Origin: WTGU01 sp965200925
GTDB lineage: Bacteria; Pseudomonadota; Alphaproteobacteria; UBA828
DNA: 64,000 bases
Assembly: GCA_965200925.1 (NCBI GenBank)
Contig: OZ241738.1
Span: 3,472,001-3,536,000 of the forward strand
Reading direction: 5' to 3'
Made by a program: the position numbers and the translations under genes. Numbering within the stretch: position 1 is the first letter of the stretch; each line of letters opens with the position of its first letter. The notes beneath the pieces were generated by a model that worked only from the letters and a program-made list of their open reading frames with translations, ran no database searches and was not told where the DNA came from. Shown here piece after piece: positions 42,360-50,850 of the stretch.

Positions 42360-43708
42360 TCGGCGGCGCTCTGCATGCGTTCGAGGCGCGCAAGCTCGGC
42401 CTGGGCGGTCTCGCCGAAGGCGTCGCCCATGAACCGGTCCGGCCAGTTGCGGATGTTGCCGTATTCGTCGAGGGCGAGCGCCTCGATCGCGGACGCGCCG
42501 CCCGACACGCCGCAGAAATAGAGCGCCATGTCGCCGGCTTCGATCCGCCCCTCGGCGATGCGGCGCTGGAGGCGGAGAAGAAGATGCTCCGAATGGCTCT
42601 CGAAGACGACCTGCACGTTGCGGTAGGTCGCCGCGTGGAGAATCACGTCGGCGAGCCCCGCCTGCGCCAGCGGATGGAGGTGAATCTCCGGCTGTTCGAG
42701 CAGCACGGTCGAGCCTTTCGGCGCGTAATGGAGAAGCGTAACCGCCGGCAGCACCTGGGAGACGCCGAAGCCGACATCGGTGAGCAAGACTTCGGCCCCG
42801 CCGGTGCGCGTCTTCACGCGCGCCTGCCAGCGGTTCGATCCCGGCGCGATCTCTTCGACCCGGAACCCGTGGACAAGCCCCAGTTCACGCAGCCAGTGCG
42901 CGACGATCTGGGAGAACGGCCGGAGGCGCTGCTTCCGCCCGAGATTCTGCCTCTCACCCGCGGCCTGCGCCGCGATGATGGCGCCGATCGTCCGCTCCCC
43001 CCGTTCGCCGACGTCGGTTGGGCGCGAACGGGCCCAGAGATAGTCGCGTTTCGGGCGCTCCCGCAGCGGGCCCAGATAGTAGAGCTTGTCGAGTGCTCTC
43101 TCGAACGCCGCTTCGAGATCGGCCAGGAAGCCGCTGTTTTGAAAATAGCGCCGCGCCTCGTCGGGAAACTGGTAAGTCTTGACGGGGCCGGGCAGCTTCC
43201 ACGCTCGCCCTTGGTTGCGGACGAACGAAAAATCCGACTCCGGAACCTGGGCGACGAGGTTGAATTTGGTCTCGCTCTCGCCTGCCCGCTCCAGCGCGAA
43301 CCGGGCGTCGCCGACGCAATAGGACAGCCTCCGGCTGCGGAACGCCTGCTTGTGGATGTCGGCCTCTGCGCGCATGGCGAGCTCTCTCGAACGGGCGATC
43401 GTCCCGTCCCACGGCGTGGCGACGTCGATGTCGGATTCGCTCTCGAAAGCGAGTCGGAAGCGGAGCGCGTGGCTCTCGTCATGGCCGTGGATCGTGTCCG
43501 CCGCGGTGCCGAGGGCGACGAACCGGCCGTTGAGGTCCAGGGCGGCGGCGCGGTCGCTGGAGTCCTTGGTCTGCTTCAGGAGCAGCAGGAATTGCAGGAG
43601 GCTCGATTTGCCCGACGAGTTCGCGCCGAACAGCCCGGTGATCCGGCCGAAGGCCATGTCGGCCTTCCGCCAGCTCTTGAAATTTTGGAGCTCCAGACGC
43701 TTCAGCAT
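42356..43708 (-). CDS. AAA family ATPase with DUF3696-type C-terminus (module 2)
   Basis: A 450-residue RecF/ABC-like ATPase. LELQNFKSWRKAD at the N-terminus leads to Walker A GANSSGKSSLLQFL near residue 30. The signature region LLTDVGFGVSQVLPA is near 310, Walker B STVLLEQPEIHLHP near 335 and the H-loop VFESHSEHLLLRLQRR near 365. The last 60 residues (ALYFCGVSG and following) match the DUF3696 pattern. Such ATPases recur in defence islands with nuclease partners; here it is the PIN-like gene overlapping its stop. It differs from the ATPase at 2581-3888 throughout, so the two modules are not a recent duplication. Confidence 0.8.
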   Translation of the reverse strand: MLKRLELQNFKSWRKADMAFGRITGLFGANSSGKSSLLQFLLLLKQTKDSSDRAAALDLNGRFVALGTAADTIHGHDESHALRFRLAFESESDIDVATPWDGTIARSRELAMRAEADIHKQAFRSRRLSYCVGDARFALERAGESETKFNLVAQVPESDFSFVRNQGRAWKLPGPVKTYQFPDEARRYFQNSGFLADLEAAFERALDKLYYLGPLRERPKRDYLWARSRPTDVGERGERTIGAIIAAQAAGERQNLGRKQRLRPFSQIVAHWLRELGLVHGFRVEEIAPGSNRWQARVKTRTGGAEVLLTDVGFGVSQVLPAVTLLHYAPKGSTVLLEQPEIHLHPLAQAGLADVILHAATYRNVQVVFESHSEHLLLRLQRRIAEGRIEAGDMALYFCGVSGGASAIEALALDEYGNIRNWPDRFMGDAFGETAQAELARLERMQSAAE

Positions 43709-43775
43709 GACCGCCGTTCCGTAGTGCCGGGCAAGGCTGGACAGGATACCGGATGCTCGCCCCGGAGGCGGGCTT

Positions 43776-45815
43776 TCAGCCCTCGACGATTCGCAGGAAG
43801 CCGAGGTCGTCCACGCGGAGGCGCTGGCCCGGGCAGACGAGGGTGGTGGCGGACGCCTCCTCGACGACGAGCGGCCCTTCCGCCTCGAAACCGGGCGGCA
43901 GAAGGTCGCGATCGTAGAGCGCCGCCTCGCGCCTGCCCTCCTCGCCGAAATCCACCGCGCGCGCGCCGCGCGCCGCCGCGGCGGCCGAGCGCCCCGCCGC
44001 CGTCCACGACTCCAGGCGGGGCCGGACGACTTCCACCGTCGCGGTCAGCCGGAAGGTCACGAGTTCGACCGGCGTGTCGGCCAGGCGGAAGGTGTAGGCG
44101 CGTTCATGGGCAGCGTGGAAGGAAGCGAGGAGCGACTCCCGCGAAGCCCGCGCCGGGTCCACCGCGACGGTCACCGAGTGCTCCTGGCCGAGATAGCGCA
44201 TGTCGACGTGGCAGGCGGAAGACAGCGCGCCGCCGTGGCCGTCCGCCGCGAAGTACCGCGCGGCTTCCTCCCGGAGTTCGGCGAAGAGCGCGCGCGCCGT
44301 CTCCATCTCCAGGGTCTCGGCGCGCATGAGCACCGTGCGCGTGAGGTCCCGGCGGGGCGCCGTCGCGAGCATCCCCCAGGCGGAGAAGAGGCCGGGATAG
44401 CGCGGCACCACGATCTCCTTCACGCCGAGTTCGCGCCCCAGCGCCGGGCCGTGCATGGCGCCGCCGCCGCCGCCGACCATCAGGGCGAAGTCGCGCGGGT
44501 CGTGGCCGCGCTGGATCGAGACCAGCTTGAGGGCGTCGATCATGTTCGCCTCGACCAGCCGGATCACGGCGACGGCCGCTTCGTCCACGCCGCAGCCCAG
44601 GCCGCGGGCGATCCTGCCCATGGCCGCTCGCGCCCGCCCGGCGTCGAGGGCGAATTGGCCGCCCGCGAAGTGCGCGGGGTTCAACACGCCGGCGATCAGC
44701 TTCGCGTCGGTGACGGTCGGCTCGGCACCGCCGCGGCCGTAGCAGGCGGGGCCCGGATCCGCGCCGGCGCTGCGCGGGCCGACGCGGAGCGCACCGGCGG
44801 CGTCGAACCAGGCGATCGAGCCGCCGCCCGCGCCGATCTCGACGATGTCCACCACCGGGACGCGCACCGGGTAGCCGTAGCGCAGCCGCGTCGCCTCCAG
44901 CCGGTAGTCGGTGGTGACCTTGGGCGCGCCGCCCTCGATGGTGGCGCACTTGGCGGTCGTGCCGCCGATGTCGAGATAGATCACGTCGGGCGCGCCGCAG
45001 AGCCGGCCGATCAGGGCGGCGCCGTTGACGCCGGCGGCGGGGCCCGATTCGAGCAGGGTGATCGGATGCGCTCTGGCCCAGGCGAAGCTCGTGGTCCCGC
45101 CGTTCGACTGCATCGCCATGCAGGGGCAGGCGAGGCCGAGGGCACGCAGCCCCGCCTCCAGCGCGCCGAAGTAGCGCTCCACGATGGGCTGGACGTAGGC
45201 GTTGAGCACGGCGGTGTTGGCGCGCTCGTATTCGCGCCATTCCCGCGTGATCGCGTGTGAGGCGGTGATGCCGACCCCGGGCAGCCGTTCGCGAAGCCAG
45301 GCTTCGCATTCGGCCTCGTGCGCGGGCCGGACGTAGGAGTGAAGGAACTGGATCGCGACCGCTTCCACCCCCTCGGCCCGGCAGACCGCGACCACGCGCT
45401 CCAGGTCCTCGAGATGCAGCTTCACGCGGACGCGGCCCCGGGCGTCGACCCGCTCGCGCACCTCGAAGCGGAGCCGCCTGGGCACGAACGGCGTCTCCTT
45501 GCGGTAGCGCAGGTTGTAGAGATCGGGGCGGTTGCCGCGCGCGATCTCCAGGACGTCGCGGAAGCCCTCGGTGGTGACCAGCGCCGTCTTGACGCCCTTC
45601 CGCTCGGTGATCGCGTTGATCACCGTCGTTCCGCCATGCACGAAGGAGGTGACGGCCGCGGCATCGAGGCGCGCTTGGCGGATCGAATCCAGCACGCCCC
45701 GCGTGAGGTCGCGCGGCGTGCTCAGCGACTTGGCGACGGTGAGCGCCCCTGTCGGCTCGTCGAGATGCACCAGATCGGTGAAGGTCCCGCCGATGTCGGT
45801 CGCGAGCCGTCCCAC
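43776..45815 (-). CDS. hyuA: Hydantoinase/oxoprolinase family protein, subunit A
   Basis: A 679-residue ASKHA-fold protein. Recognisable parts are RLATDIGGTFTDLVHLDE at the N-terminus, YLDIGGTTAKCATIEGG near residue 280 and MVGGGGGAMHGPALGRELG near 445. Family members hydrolyse cyclic amides with ATP (N-methylhydantoinase, 5-oxoprolinase) or form acetone/acetophenone carboxylases. Most need a HyuB partner, usually encoded directly downstream; no hyuB gene is present here, where the ATPase-PIN module follows 67 bases later. The partner may be elsewhere or have been lost when that module arrived. Confidence 0.85.
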   Translation of the reverse strand: MGRLATDIGGTFTDLVHLDEPTGALTVAKSLSTPRDLTRGVLDSIRQARLDAAAVTSFVHGGTTVINAITERKGVKTALVTTEGFRDVLEIARGNRPDLYNLRYRKETPFVPRRLRFEVRERVDARGRVRVKLHLEDLERVVAVCRAEGVEAVAIQFLHSYVRPAHEAECEAWLRERLPGVGITASHAITREWREYERANTAVLNAYVQPIVERYFGALEAGLRALGLACPCMAMQSNGGTTSFAWARAHPITLLESGPAAGVNGAALIGRLCGAPDVIYLDIGGTTAKCATIEGGAPKVTTDYRLEATRLRYGYPVRVPVVDIVEIGAGGGSIAWFDAAGALRVGPRSAGADPGPACYGRGGAEPTVTDAKLIAGVLNPAHFAGGQFALDAGRARAAMGRIARGLGCGVDEAAVAVIRLVEANMIDALKLVSIQRGHDPRDFALMVGGGGGAMHGPALGRELGVKEIVVPRYPGLFSAWGMLATAPRRDLTRTVLMRAETLEMETARALFAELREEAARYFAADGHGGALSSACHVDMRYLGQEHSVTVAVDPARASRESLLASFHAAHERAYTFRLADTPVELVTFRLTATVEVVRPRLESWTAAGRSAAAAARGARAVDFGEEGRREAALYDRDLLPPGFEAEGPLVVEEASATTLVCPGQRLRVDDLGFLRIVEG

Positions 45816-45934
45816 CTTCGTCCCCGCGCGGATTGCCGGCGGCGATTATTCACGGCGGCCGGTGCCGGTCAAACGCGGCGCGCGTTGCCGGGCGGTGCGC
45901 CGCCGTGTAGGGAGGCCGAAAATCGGAGGCGGGA

Positions 45935-46621
45935 ATGGATCGATTCGACCTCGGGCGCCGCCTGTTCGCGGAATGGCTGGGGACCCTGTGTCTGCTTGCC
46001 GTCGTCGTCGGCTCGGGGATCATGGGCGAGCGGCTCGCCGGCGGGAACACCGCCCTCGCGCTGCTCGGCAACACGCTCCCCACCGGCGCCATCCTGGTCG
46101 TGCTGATCCTGGTGCTGGGCCCCGTCTCGGGCGCGCATTTCAACCCCGCCGTCACGCTCTGTTTCGCCCTGCGCCGCGCCATCGGCTGGCGCCTCGCCGG
46201 CCTCTACCTTCTGGCGCAGCTGGGCGGCGGCGTCTGCGGGACGATGCTCGCCCACGGCATGTTCGAGGAGCCGGTCGTCGCGGCCGGGGCGACCGCGCGC
46301 ACCGGCTTCCCGCAATGGCTCGGCGAGTTCACCGCGACCTTCGGGCTGGTCGCAACGATCCTGGGTTGCCTGCGCTTCCGCCCGCAGGCCGTGCCCTGGG
46401 GAGTCGGGCTCTTCATCGCCGCCGGCTACTGGTTCACCTCGTCCACCTCCTTCGCCAATCCGGCGGTGACGGTCGCCCGCGCGCTCACCGATACGTTCTC
46501 CGGTATCCAGCCCGCGCACATGCCGGCCTTCATCCTCGCCCAGCTCGTGGGCGCGGCGGCGGCGACCCTGGTGTTCGGCTGGCTGCTGGGCGAGCGGCGC
46601 GCGCCTAAGGAGCAAGCGTGA
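45935..46621 (+). CDS. Aquaporin (MIP family channel)
   Basis: A 228-residue protein with six hydrophobic helices and the two Asn-Pro-Ala half-helices of aquaporins: HFNPAVTLCFALRRA near residue 69 and SFANPAVTVARALTD near 170. It forms a membrane channel for water or small neutral solutes. The helix positions and length are normal. It diverges from hyuA with 119 bases between, and its stop overlaps the convergent hydratase gene by 17 bases. Residues around the second NPA resemble MIP proteins often seen with arsenic genes, but no ars gene is near, so I do not assign glycerol, water or arsenite preference. Confidence 0.88.
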   Translation: MDRFDLGRRLFAEWLGTLCLLAVVVGSGIMGERLAGGNTALALLGNTLPTGAILVVLILVLGPVSGAHFNPAVTLCFALRRAIGWRLAGLYLLAQLGGGVCGTMLAHGMFEEPVVAAGATARTGFPQWLGEFTATFGLVATILGCLRFRPQAVPWGVGLFIAAGYWFTSSTSFANPAVTVARALTDTFSGIQPAHMPAFILAQLVGAAAATLVFGWLLGERRAPKEQA

Positions 46622-47393
46622 CCGCCACGCGCCCGAACGCCGTGAAATCCGCTTCCACCCGCTGGCCGGGTGCGATCGTCGCTGGCGTGATGCACGTCCC
46701 GGTGGTGACGATCTCGCCCGCCGCCAGCGCGCCCCCGTGGCGCACGCGGTCGTTGGCGAGCCAGGCCAGGGCGATGCGCGGGTCGCCCAGCACGTTGGCG
46801 CCGCTGCCCCGGGCCGCCGTCGCGCCGTCGATCGAAAGGCGCACCGGATGGGCGGCGAGGTCGGCCGCGCGCCAGTCCGGCGGCGCTTCCGGCCCGAGCA
46901 CGAAATATTCCGTGCAGGCGTTGTCGGCGATCAGCTGGGCCGCACCGACCGCGGTGAAATCGCGGAACCGCGAATCCGGGATCTCGATCGCGACGTGGAG
47001 CGCCGAGACCGCCGCCATGACCTCCTCCACCGCGTAGTCGGCGCCCCGCCCCGGCAGATCCGCGCCCATGCGGAAGGCGAATTCCGCCTCGGCGACCACC
47101 ATGTGGAGATGCCCCGCCGGAAGGGCGGTGCCGCTCCGGTGCGTCTTGCTCTCCAGCAGGCGCCCGGCGAGGGGGCCGTCCACGCCGATGTGCTTCTGGC
47201 CCGCCGCGCTGGTCGCCGCGATCTTCCAGCCGATGGGCCGGGCACCGAGCAGCCGCGCCAGCGCCGCCTGCGCCGCGTACCCCTCCGCGCTCGTGCGCGG
47301 CCGGCACGACTCCGGGATCGCGTCGATCAGGGCGCGGCCACGCCAAGCGTCCCGGATCGCGCGCGCCGCCGCCTCACTTCTCGCCGTCTCCAT
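46605..47393 (-). CDS. 2-keto-4-pentenoate hydratase-like (FAH superfamily) protein
   Basis: A 262-residue protein. ALARLLGARPIGWKIAATSA near residue 40, VVAEAEFAFRMGADLP near 100 and HVAIEIPDSRF near 130 place it with MhpD/DmpE hydratases and decarboxylases of the fumarylacetoacetase superfamily; the Glu residues bind a divalent metal. These enzymes act on 2-oxo-pentenoates in meta-cleavage pathways. The ATG at 47393 is chosen since longer readings pass through the next gene. It stands 59 bases after an oxygenase-like gene on the same strand, which supports an aromatic or related catabolic role. Confidence 0.78.
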   Translation of the reverse strand: METARSEAAARAIRDAWRGRALIDAIPESCRPRTSAEGYAAQAALARLLGARPIGWKIAATSAAGQKHIGVDGPLAGRLLESKTHRSGTALPAGHLHMVVAEAEFAFRMGADLPGRGADYAVEEVMAAVSALHVAIEIPDSRFRDFTAVGAAQLIADNACTEYFVLGPEAPPDWRAADLAAHPVRLSIDGATAARGSGANVLGDPRIALAWLANDRVRHGGALAAGEIVTTGTCITPATIAPGQRVEADFTAFGRVAVTLAP

Positions 47394-47452
47394 CGTGCCA
47401 TTGTGACGCCCCCGCCGGCGCACCGCCACCGCCGCGCGTTTTCGCGGGCGGG

Positions 47453-48625
47453 TCAGAGCAGCGGGTTGTCCGTTTCCAGCCCGAGCGAGAGGCGGCCGTA
47501 GGTGACGGCGTTCGGGTCCCAGGTCTGGGTGATGTGGGCGCTGCCGGCGTGGATGTCGCGGAAGGCGCGGGAGAGGGGGTTGCTGTCGTAGAGGCCGCCG
47601 CCGCCGCTCGCTTCCATGATCGTGTTCACGGCTTGGCGGCAGAGCCGGGCGGCGTAGGCGCCCTCGGCGCGGTAGCGTGCGCGGTCCCGGGCCCCCGGCA
47701 GGGCGCCGGCGCGGGCCGTCGCCATCGCCTCGTCGCAGTTCCCGAGATAGAGCCGCCGCGCCGCGGCGACGGCGGCCCGGGCCTCGGCGACCTTGACGTG
47801 GACGGTGCCGTGGTCGGCGAGCCGCTGGCCGGAATAGCGGGCGATTCGCGTGCGCGTCGCCTGGACGTAGCTCTCCACCGCCGCCTCGGCGATCCCGAGC
47901 ACCACCGCGCCGACCCAGGAAAAGAACATCGCGAACAGCGGCAGGCGGTACACCGCGCCGGTGTTGACGGCGTTGCCCGGCGCCGCGCCGTGGCGCGTGT
48001 CCGCCGCGTCGATGGTCCGGTGATCGGGAACGAAGGCGCCGTCCACCACCGCGTCGTTGCTGCCGGTGCCGCGCAGGCCGGAAGCATGCCACGTATCGAC
48101 CACGGTGTAATCGCCCTTCGGCAGGAGGAACAGGCGAAACGCCTGCGGTTCCGCGCCCCCCGCCATGGCGGCGAAGAAGTTCGCGCGGGCGTGGTCGATG
48201 CCGCTGCCGAAGGGCCAGCGCCCGCTGAGTCGCCAGCCGCCCTCCACCCGCATCGCCTTGCCGCAGGGGAAGATCAGGTTGCCGGTGAGCAGCGCGTCCC
48301 TGTCGGCGCCCCAGATTTCCTCCTGCGCCCGCGCCGGCCAGAGCGCGAGCTTGAAGGTGCAGCTCGCGAGGTTGCAATAGACCCAGCCCGTCGAGGCGCA
48401 GCCGCGGGAGAGCGCGGCGACGATCTCCATCATCGCGCGGTAGTCGACCTCGGCACCGCCGAGCCGCGCCGGCAGCGTCGCGCGGATCAGGCCGTTTTCG
48501 ACGAGATCGGCGATGGTCTCGTCGGGGATGCGCCGGCGCGCTTCGGCCTCGCGCGCGCGCTCGCGCAGCGCCGGGATCAGCGCCTCGGCGCGGGCCAGCA
48601 GCGTGCCTGCGTCGGGCGCCGCCAT
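47453..48625 (-). CDS. Acyl-CoA dehydrogenase-fold flavin monooxygenase (HpaB C2/HsaA-like)
   Basis: A 390-residue protein of the acyl-CoA dehydrogenase fold. The N-terminal helix bundle has RIPDETIADLVENGLIRA, the conserved CASTGWVYCNLASC lies near residue 75, LSGRWPFGSGIDHA near 133, and EASGGGGLYDSNPLSRAFRD near 340. The catalytic Glu of true acyl-CoA dehydrogenases is not apparent, and the overall pattern is that of group D flavin-dependent monooxygenases such as HsaA. A flavin reductase partner is not adjacent. It ends 59 bases before the hydratase gene and begins seven bases after the amidohydrolase gene, implying one catabolic transcript. Confidence 0.75.
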   Translation of the reverse strand: MAAPDAGTLLARAEALIPALRERAREAEARRRIPDETIADLVENGLIRATLPARLGGAEVDYRAMMEIVAALSRGCASTGWVYCNLASCTFKLALWPARAQEEIWGADRDALLTGNLIFPCGKAMRVEGGWRLSGRWPFGSGIDHARANFFAAMAGGAEPQAFRLFLLPKGDYTVVDTWHASGLRGTGSNDAVVDGAFVPDHRTIDAADTRHGAAPGNAVNTGAVYRLPLFAMFFSWVGAVVLGIAEAAVESYVQATRTRIARYSGQRLADHGTVHVKVAEARAAVAAARRLYLGNCDEAMATARAGALPGARDRARYRAEGAYAARLCRQAVNTIMEASGGGGLYDSNPLSRAFRDIHAGSAHITQTWDPNAVTYGRLSLGLETDNPLL

Positions 48626-48632
48626 CGGCAGC

Positions 48633-49907
48633 CTATTCGGCCGCCGCCTGCCGCACTGCCCGGCGCCGCGCCTGCGGCGGCTTGTGGTACGCGCCGTCCT
48701 TCATGACCATGAGGATATTCGCCGCGTCCTGGAACAGCGTCAGATCGGCGAGCGGGTCGCCGTCGATCAGCAGCAGGTCGGCCAGGCCGCCGGCCGCGAC
48801 TCGCCCGAGCGCCGCCGGCTCGGCGAACGCCTGCGCCCCGTAAAGGGTGGCGGCGCGCAGGATCTCGTGTGGCTTCATGCCGAGATAGTGGGTGAAGTGT
48901 TCGAAATCCCGGGCCATGGCGCCGTGCGGCGTCCAGGGGAAGCCGTAATCGCCGAACGGCAGCACCTTGATGCCGCGCGCGTGCATCTTCTTGAGCGTTT
49001 CGGAGGCGACCTCGAGCTCGCGAACGAAGCCCCAGGAGGCCGCGTCGTCCGGGGTGATGCCGAATTCGGCGGCCTCGTAGGCGGTCGCGTGGGTGAAGCC
49101 GATCGCCGGCACGACCCAGTGCGAATCCTTGTGCGCCTCCAGCAGGTCGAGGGATTCCGCGTCCGCATAGGTCGCGTGGTAGATCAGCGCGATCCCGTAT
49201 TTGATGCAGAGCTTGATCGATTCCGGGTTGCGGGCATGGGCGGCGAGGCGCCGCCCGCGCTGGTGGGCCACCCGCGCACCGGCCGCCACCTCGTCCTCGT
49301 CCATGGCGCTCTGCTCGGCGTCGCAGGAGCCGACGATCAGATGGTCGCCGGACGGCATGAGCTTGATGATGTCGACGCCTTCCCGGATCAGCTCCCGGCA
49401 GGCGCGGCGGATCTCCTCCGGCCCGTCGGCGAAGAGCGAGAGATCGTTCTTGTAGTGGTGCATCATGCGCTGGTCGCCGAGGCCGCCGGTGACGGTGATC
49501 TCGGGCGAGGCGGCCCGGTAGCGCGGCCCGGGGACGCGGCCGGCGTCGATCTCGTTGCGGAGCACGATGTCGAGGCGCGGCTTCGCGGCGCCCGCGCCCA
49601 CCGCCGCCGTCACGCCGTGGTCGATGATCGTCCGGGCGTTGTGCATGGTGATGAGCGTGTGCTCCTCGGGCGGAATCTCGGACATCGGCTGCGGCCCGGT
49701 GTAGCTCATGTGGCAATGGGCGTTGACCAGCCCGGGCATGAGCGTCGCGCCCGCGCCGTCGACCACGGTCGCACCGCTGCGCGGCAGGGGGCGCTTACCC
49801 CTGGTGACTTCCCGAATGCGGTTGCCCTCGATCGCCACTTCGCCCGCATAGGGCTTCTCGCCGGTGCCGTCGAAGACGTTGACGTTGGTGAAGACGGTGC
49901 GCGCCAT
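48633..49907 (-). CDS. Amidohydrolase family protein
   Basis: A 424-residue metal-dependent hydrolase. The N-terminal strand domain (VFTNVNVFDGTGEKP) precedes the HxH metal motif GLVNAHCHMSYTG near residue 60. Further ligands probably lie in AAHARNPESIKL near 205 and IYHATYADA near 225, and the C-terminal DGDPLADLTLF closes the composite site. This is the imidazolonepropionase/prolidase-like branch often found in catabolic clusters. The actual substrate is not deducible. It heads the minus-strand run amidohydrolase, monooxygenase-like, hydratase. Confidence 0.82.
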   Translation of the reverse strand: MARTVFTNVNVFDGTGEKPYAGEVAIEGNRIREVTRGKRPLPRSGATVVDGAGATLMPGLVNAHCHMSYTGPQPMSEIPPEEHTLITMHNARTIIDHGVTAAVGAGAAKPRLDIVLRNEIDAGRVPGPRYRAASPEITVTGGLGDQRMMHHYKNDLSLFADGPEEIRRACRELIREGVDIIKLMPSGDHLIVGSCDAEQSAMDEDEVAAGARVAHQRGRRLAAHARNPESIKLCIKYGIALIYHATYADAESLDLLEAHKDSHWVVPAIGFTHATAYEAAEFGITPDDAASWGFVRELEVASETLKKMHARGIKVLPFGDYGFPWTPHGAMARDFEHFTHYLGMKPHEILRAATLYGAQAFAEPAALGRVAAGGLADLLLIDGDPLADLTLFQDAANILMVMKDGAYHKPPQARRRAVRQAAAE

Positions 49908-49996
49908 GTCGCGTTCCTCCGCAAGGGTCGGTTCCGCCCGCGATGCTCGCCCCCGGGCGCCGGCGCGTCAATGCGGTCGCCGCCGGCGGCGCGCCG

Positions 49997-50815
49997 CTAT
50001 TCCGGGGCGAAGAAGGCGAGGGCGCGGGCCTCGATGCTGCGCCGCGGCGGGGCGTCGGCCGGCGTGGCGGGATCGACGAACGCCGTGTGGGCGGTGAAGC
50101 GCGCCCGTCCGTCGGCGAGCGAATCGTAGCATTTGAAGACCAGCGCCTCGCCCGGCTCCATCGCCGGGAAGTAGAACCAGCGGTGGTCGGGGTTGTGGCG
50201 CAGCTGGAAGACCTCGCCCACGCGGTCCTCGTAGACGAGATCGGTCTCGACCAGATCGTCCGGCGCGATGCTGCGGGCGTCGCAGATCGCGAGCGGCATG
50301 TCGCGCACCGGCCCCGCGAGCGGCCGCCAGACCTGGACCACGGCGAAGCGGTGCGCGAGCAGGCGCGCGGCGCGGTCCGCCGGCAGCAGGTCGCGCACCC
50401 GGCGCGGCGCCGAGCGCTCGGTATAGTCGTTGTGGGCGACGGGCACGGGCTCCCGCACCTTGCCGGGGGTTTCGCCCGCCGGCGCGTTGATCCGTATGGT
50501 GTGATCGAACACCAGGACCTCCGCCGCTCCGCTGTAATCCTTCACCAGCCGCTCGAGCTCCGGGTAATAGACGGATTCGACTTCCGCCTCGTCGAAGAAG
50601 TCGGTGACGCCGGTGTCTCTCCTGGCCAGCGCGAAGCCCTCGCGCTCCAGGGTGAAGCGTGCCCCCTGTGCGCGGCCGTCTCGGATCGTGACCGTGACCT
50701 CCCGGTAGTCGGCGTCGCGCCGCACCACGTCCTCGCCGGGCGGGGCGAGATGCGTGACCGGCCGCCGCCCGGTGGGAATCAGATAGTTGACCGGCGCGCG
50801 GATGGAATCGGGCAT
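49997..50815 (-). CDS. CmcJ/NvfI-type oxygenase family protein
   Basis: A 272-residue protein. AEVLVFDHTIR near residue 105, HNDYTERSAPRRVRDLL near 125, VWRPLAGPVRDMPLAICDA near 160 and HRWFYFPAMEPGEALVFKCYD near 215 are hallmarks of the family that includes the cephamycin enzyme CmcJ and fungal NvfI/AsqJ-associated oxygenases, thought to be non-haem iron, 2-oxoglutarate-dependent. The ATG at 50815 is the natural start; much longer frames over this region are antisense artefacts. It follows the molybdopterin oxidoreductase by 35 bases on the same strand. Substrate unknown; a secondary-metabolite or xenobiotic step is possible. Confidence 0.75.
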   Translation of the reverse strand: MPDSIRAPVNYLIPTGRRPVTHLAPPGEDVVRRDADYREVTVTIRDGRAQGARFTLEREGFALARRDTGVTDFFDEAEVESVYYPELERLVKDYSGAAEVLVFDHTIRINAPAGETPGKVREPVPVAHNDYTERSAPRRVRDLLPADRAARLLAHRFAVVQVWRPLAGPVRDMPLAICDARSIAPDDLVETDLVYEDRVGEVFQLRHNPDHRWFYFPAMEPGEALVFKCYDSLADGRARFTAHTAFVDPATPADAPPRRSIEARALAFFAPE

Positions 50816-50850
50816 GGCGAAGGCTCCTGCGGTCGGCGCGGCACGCGCCC

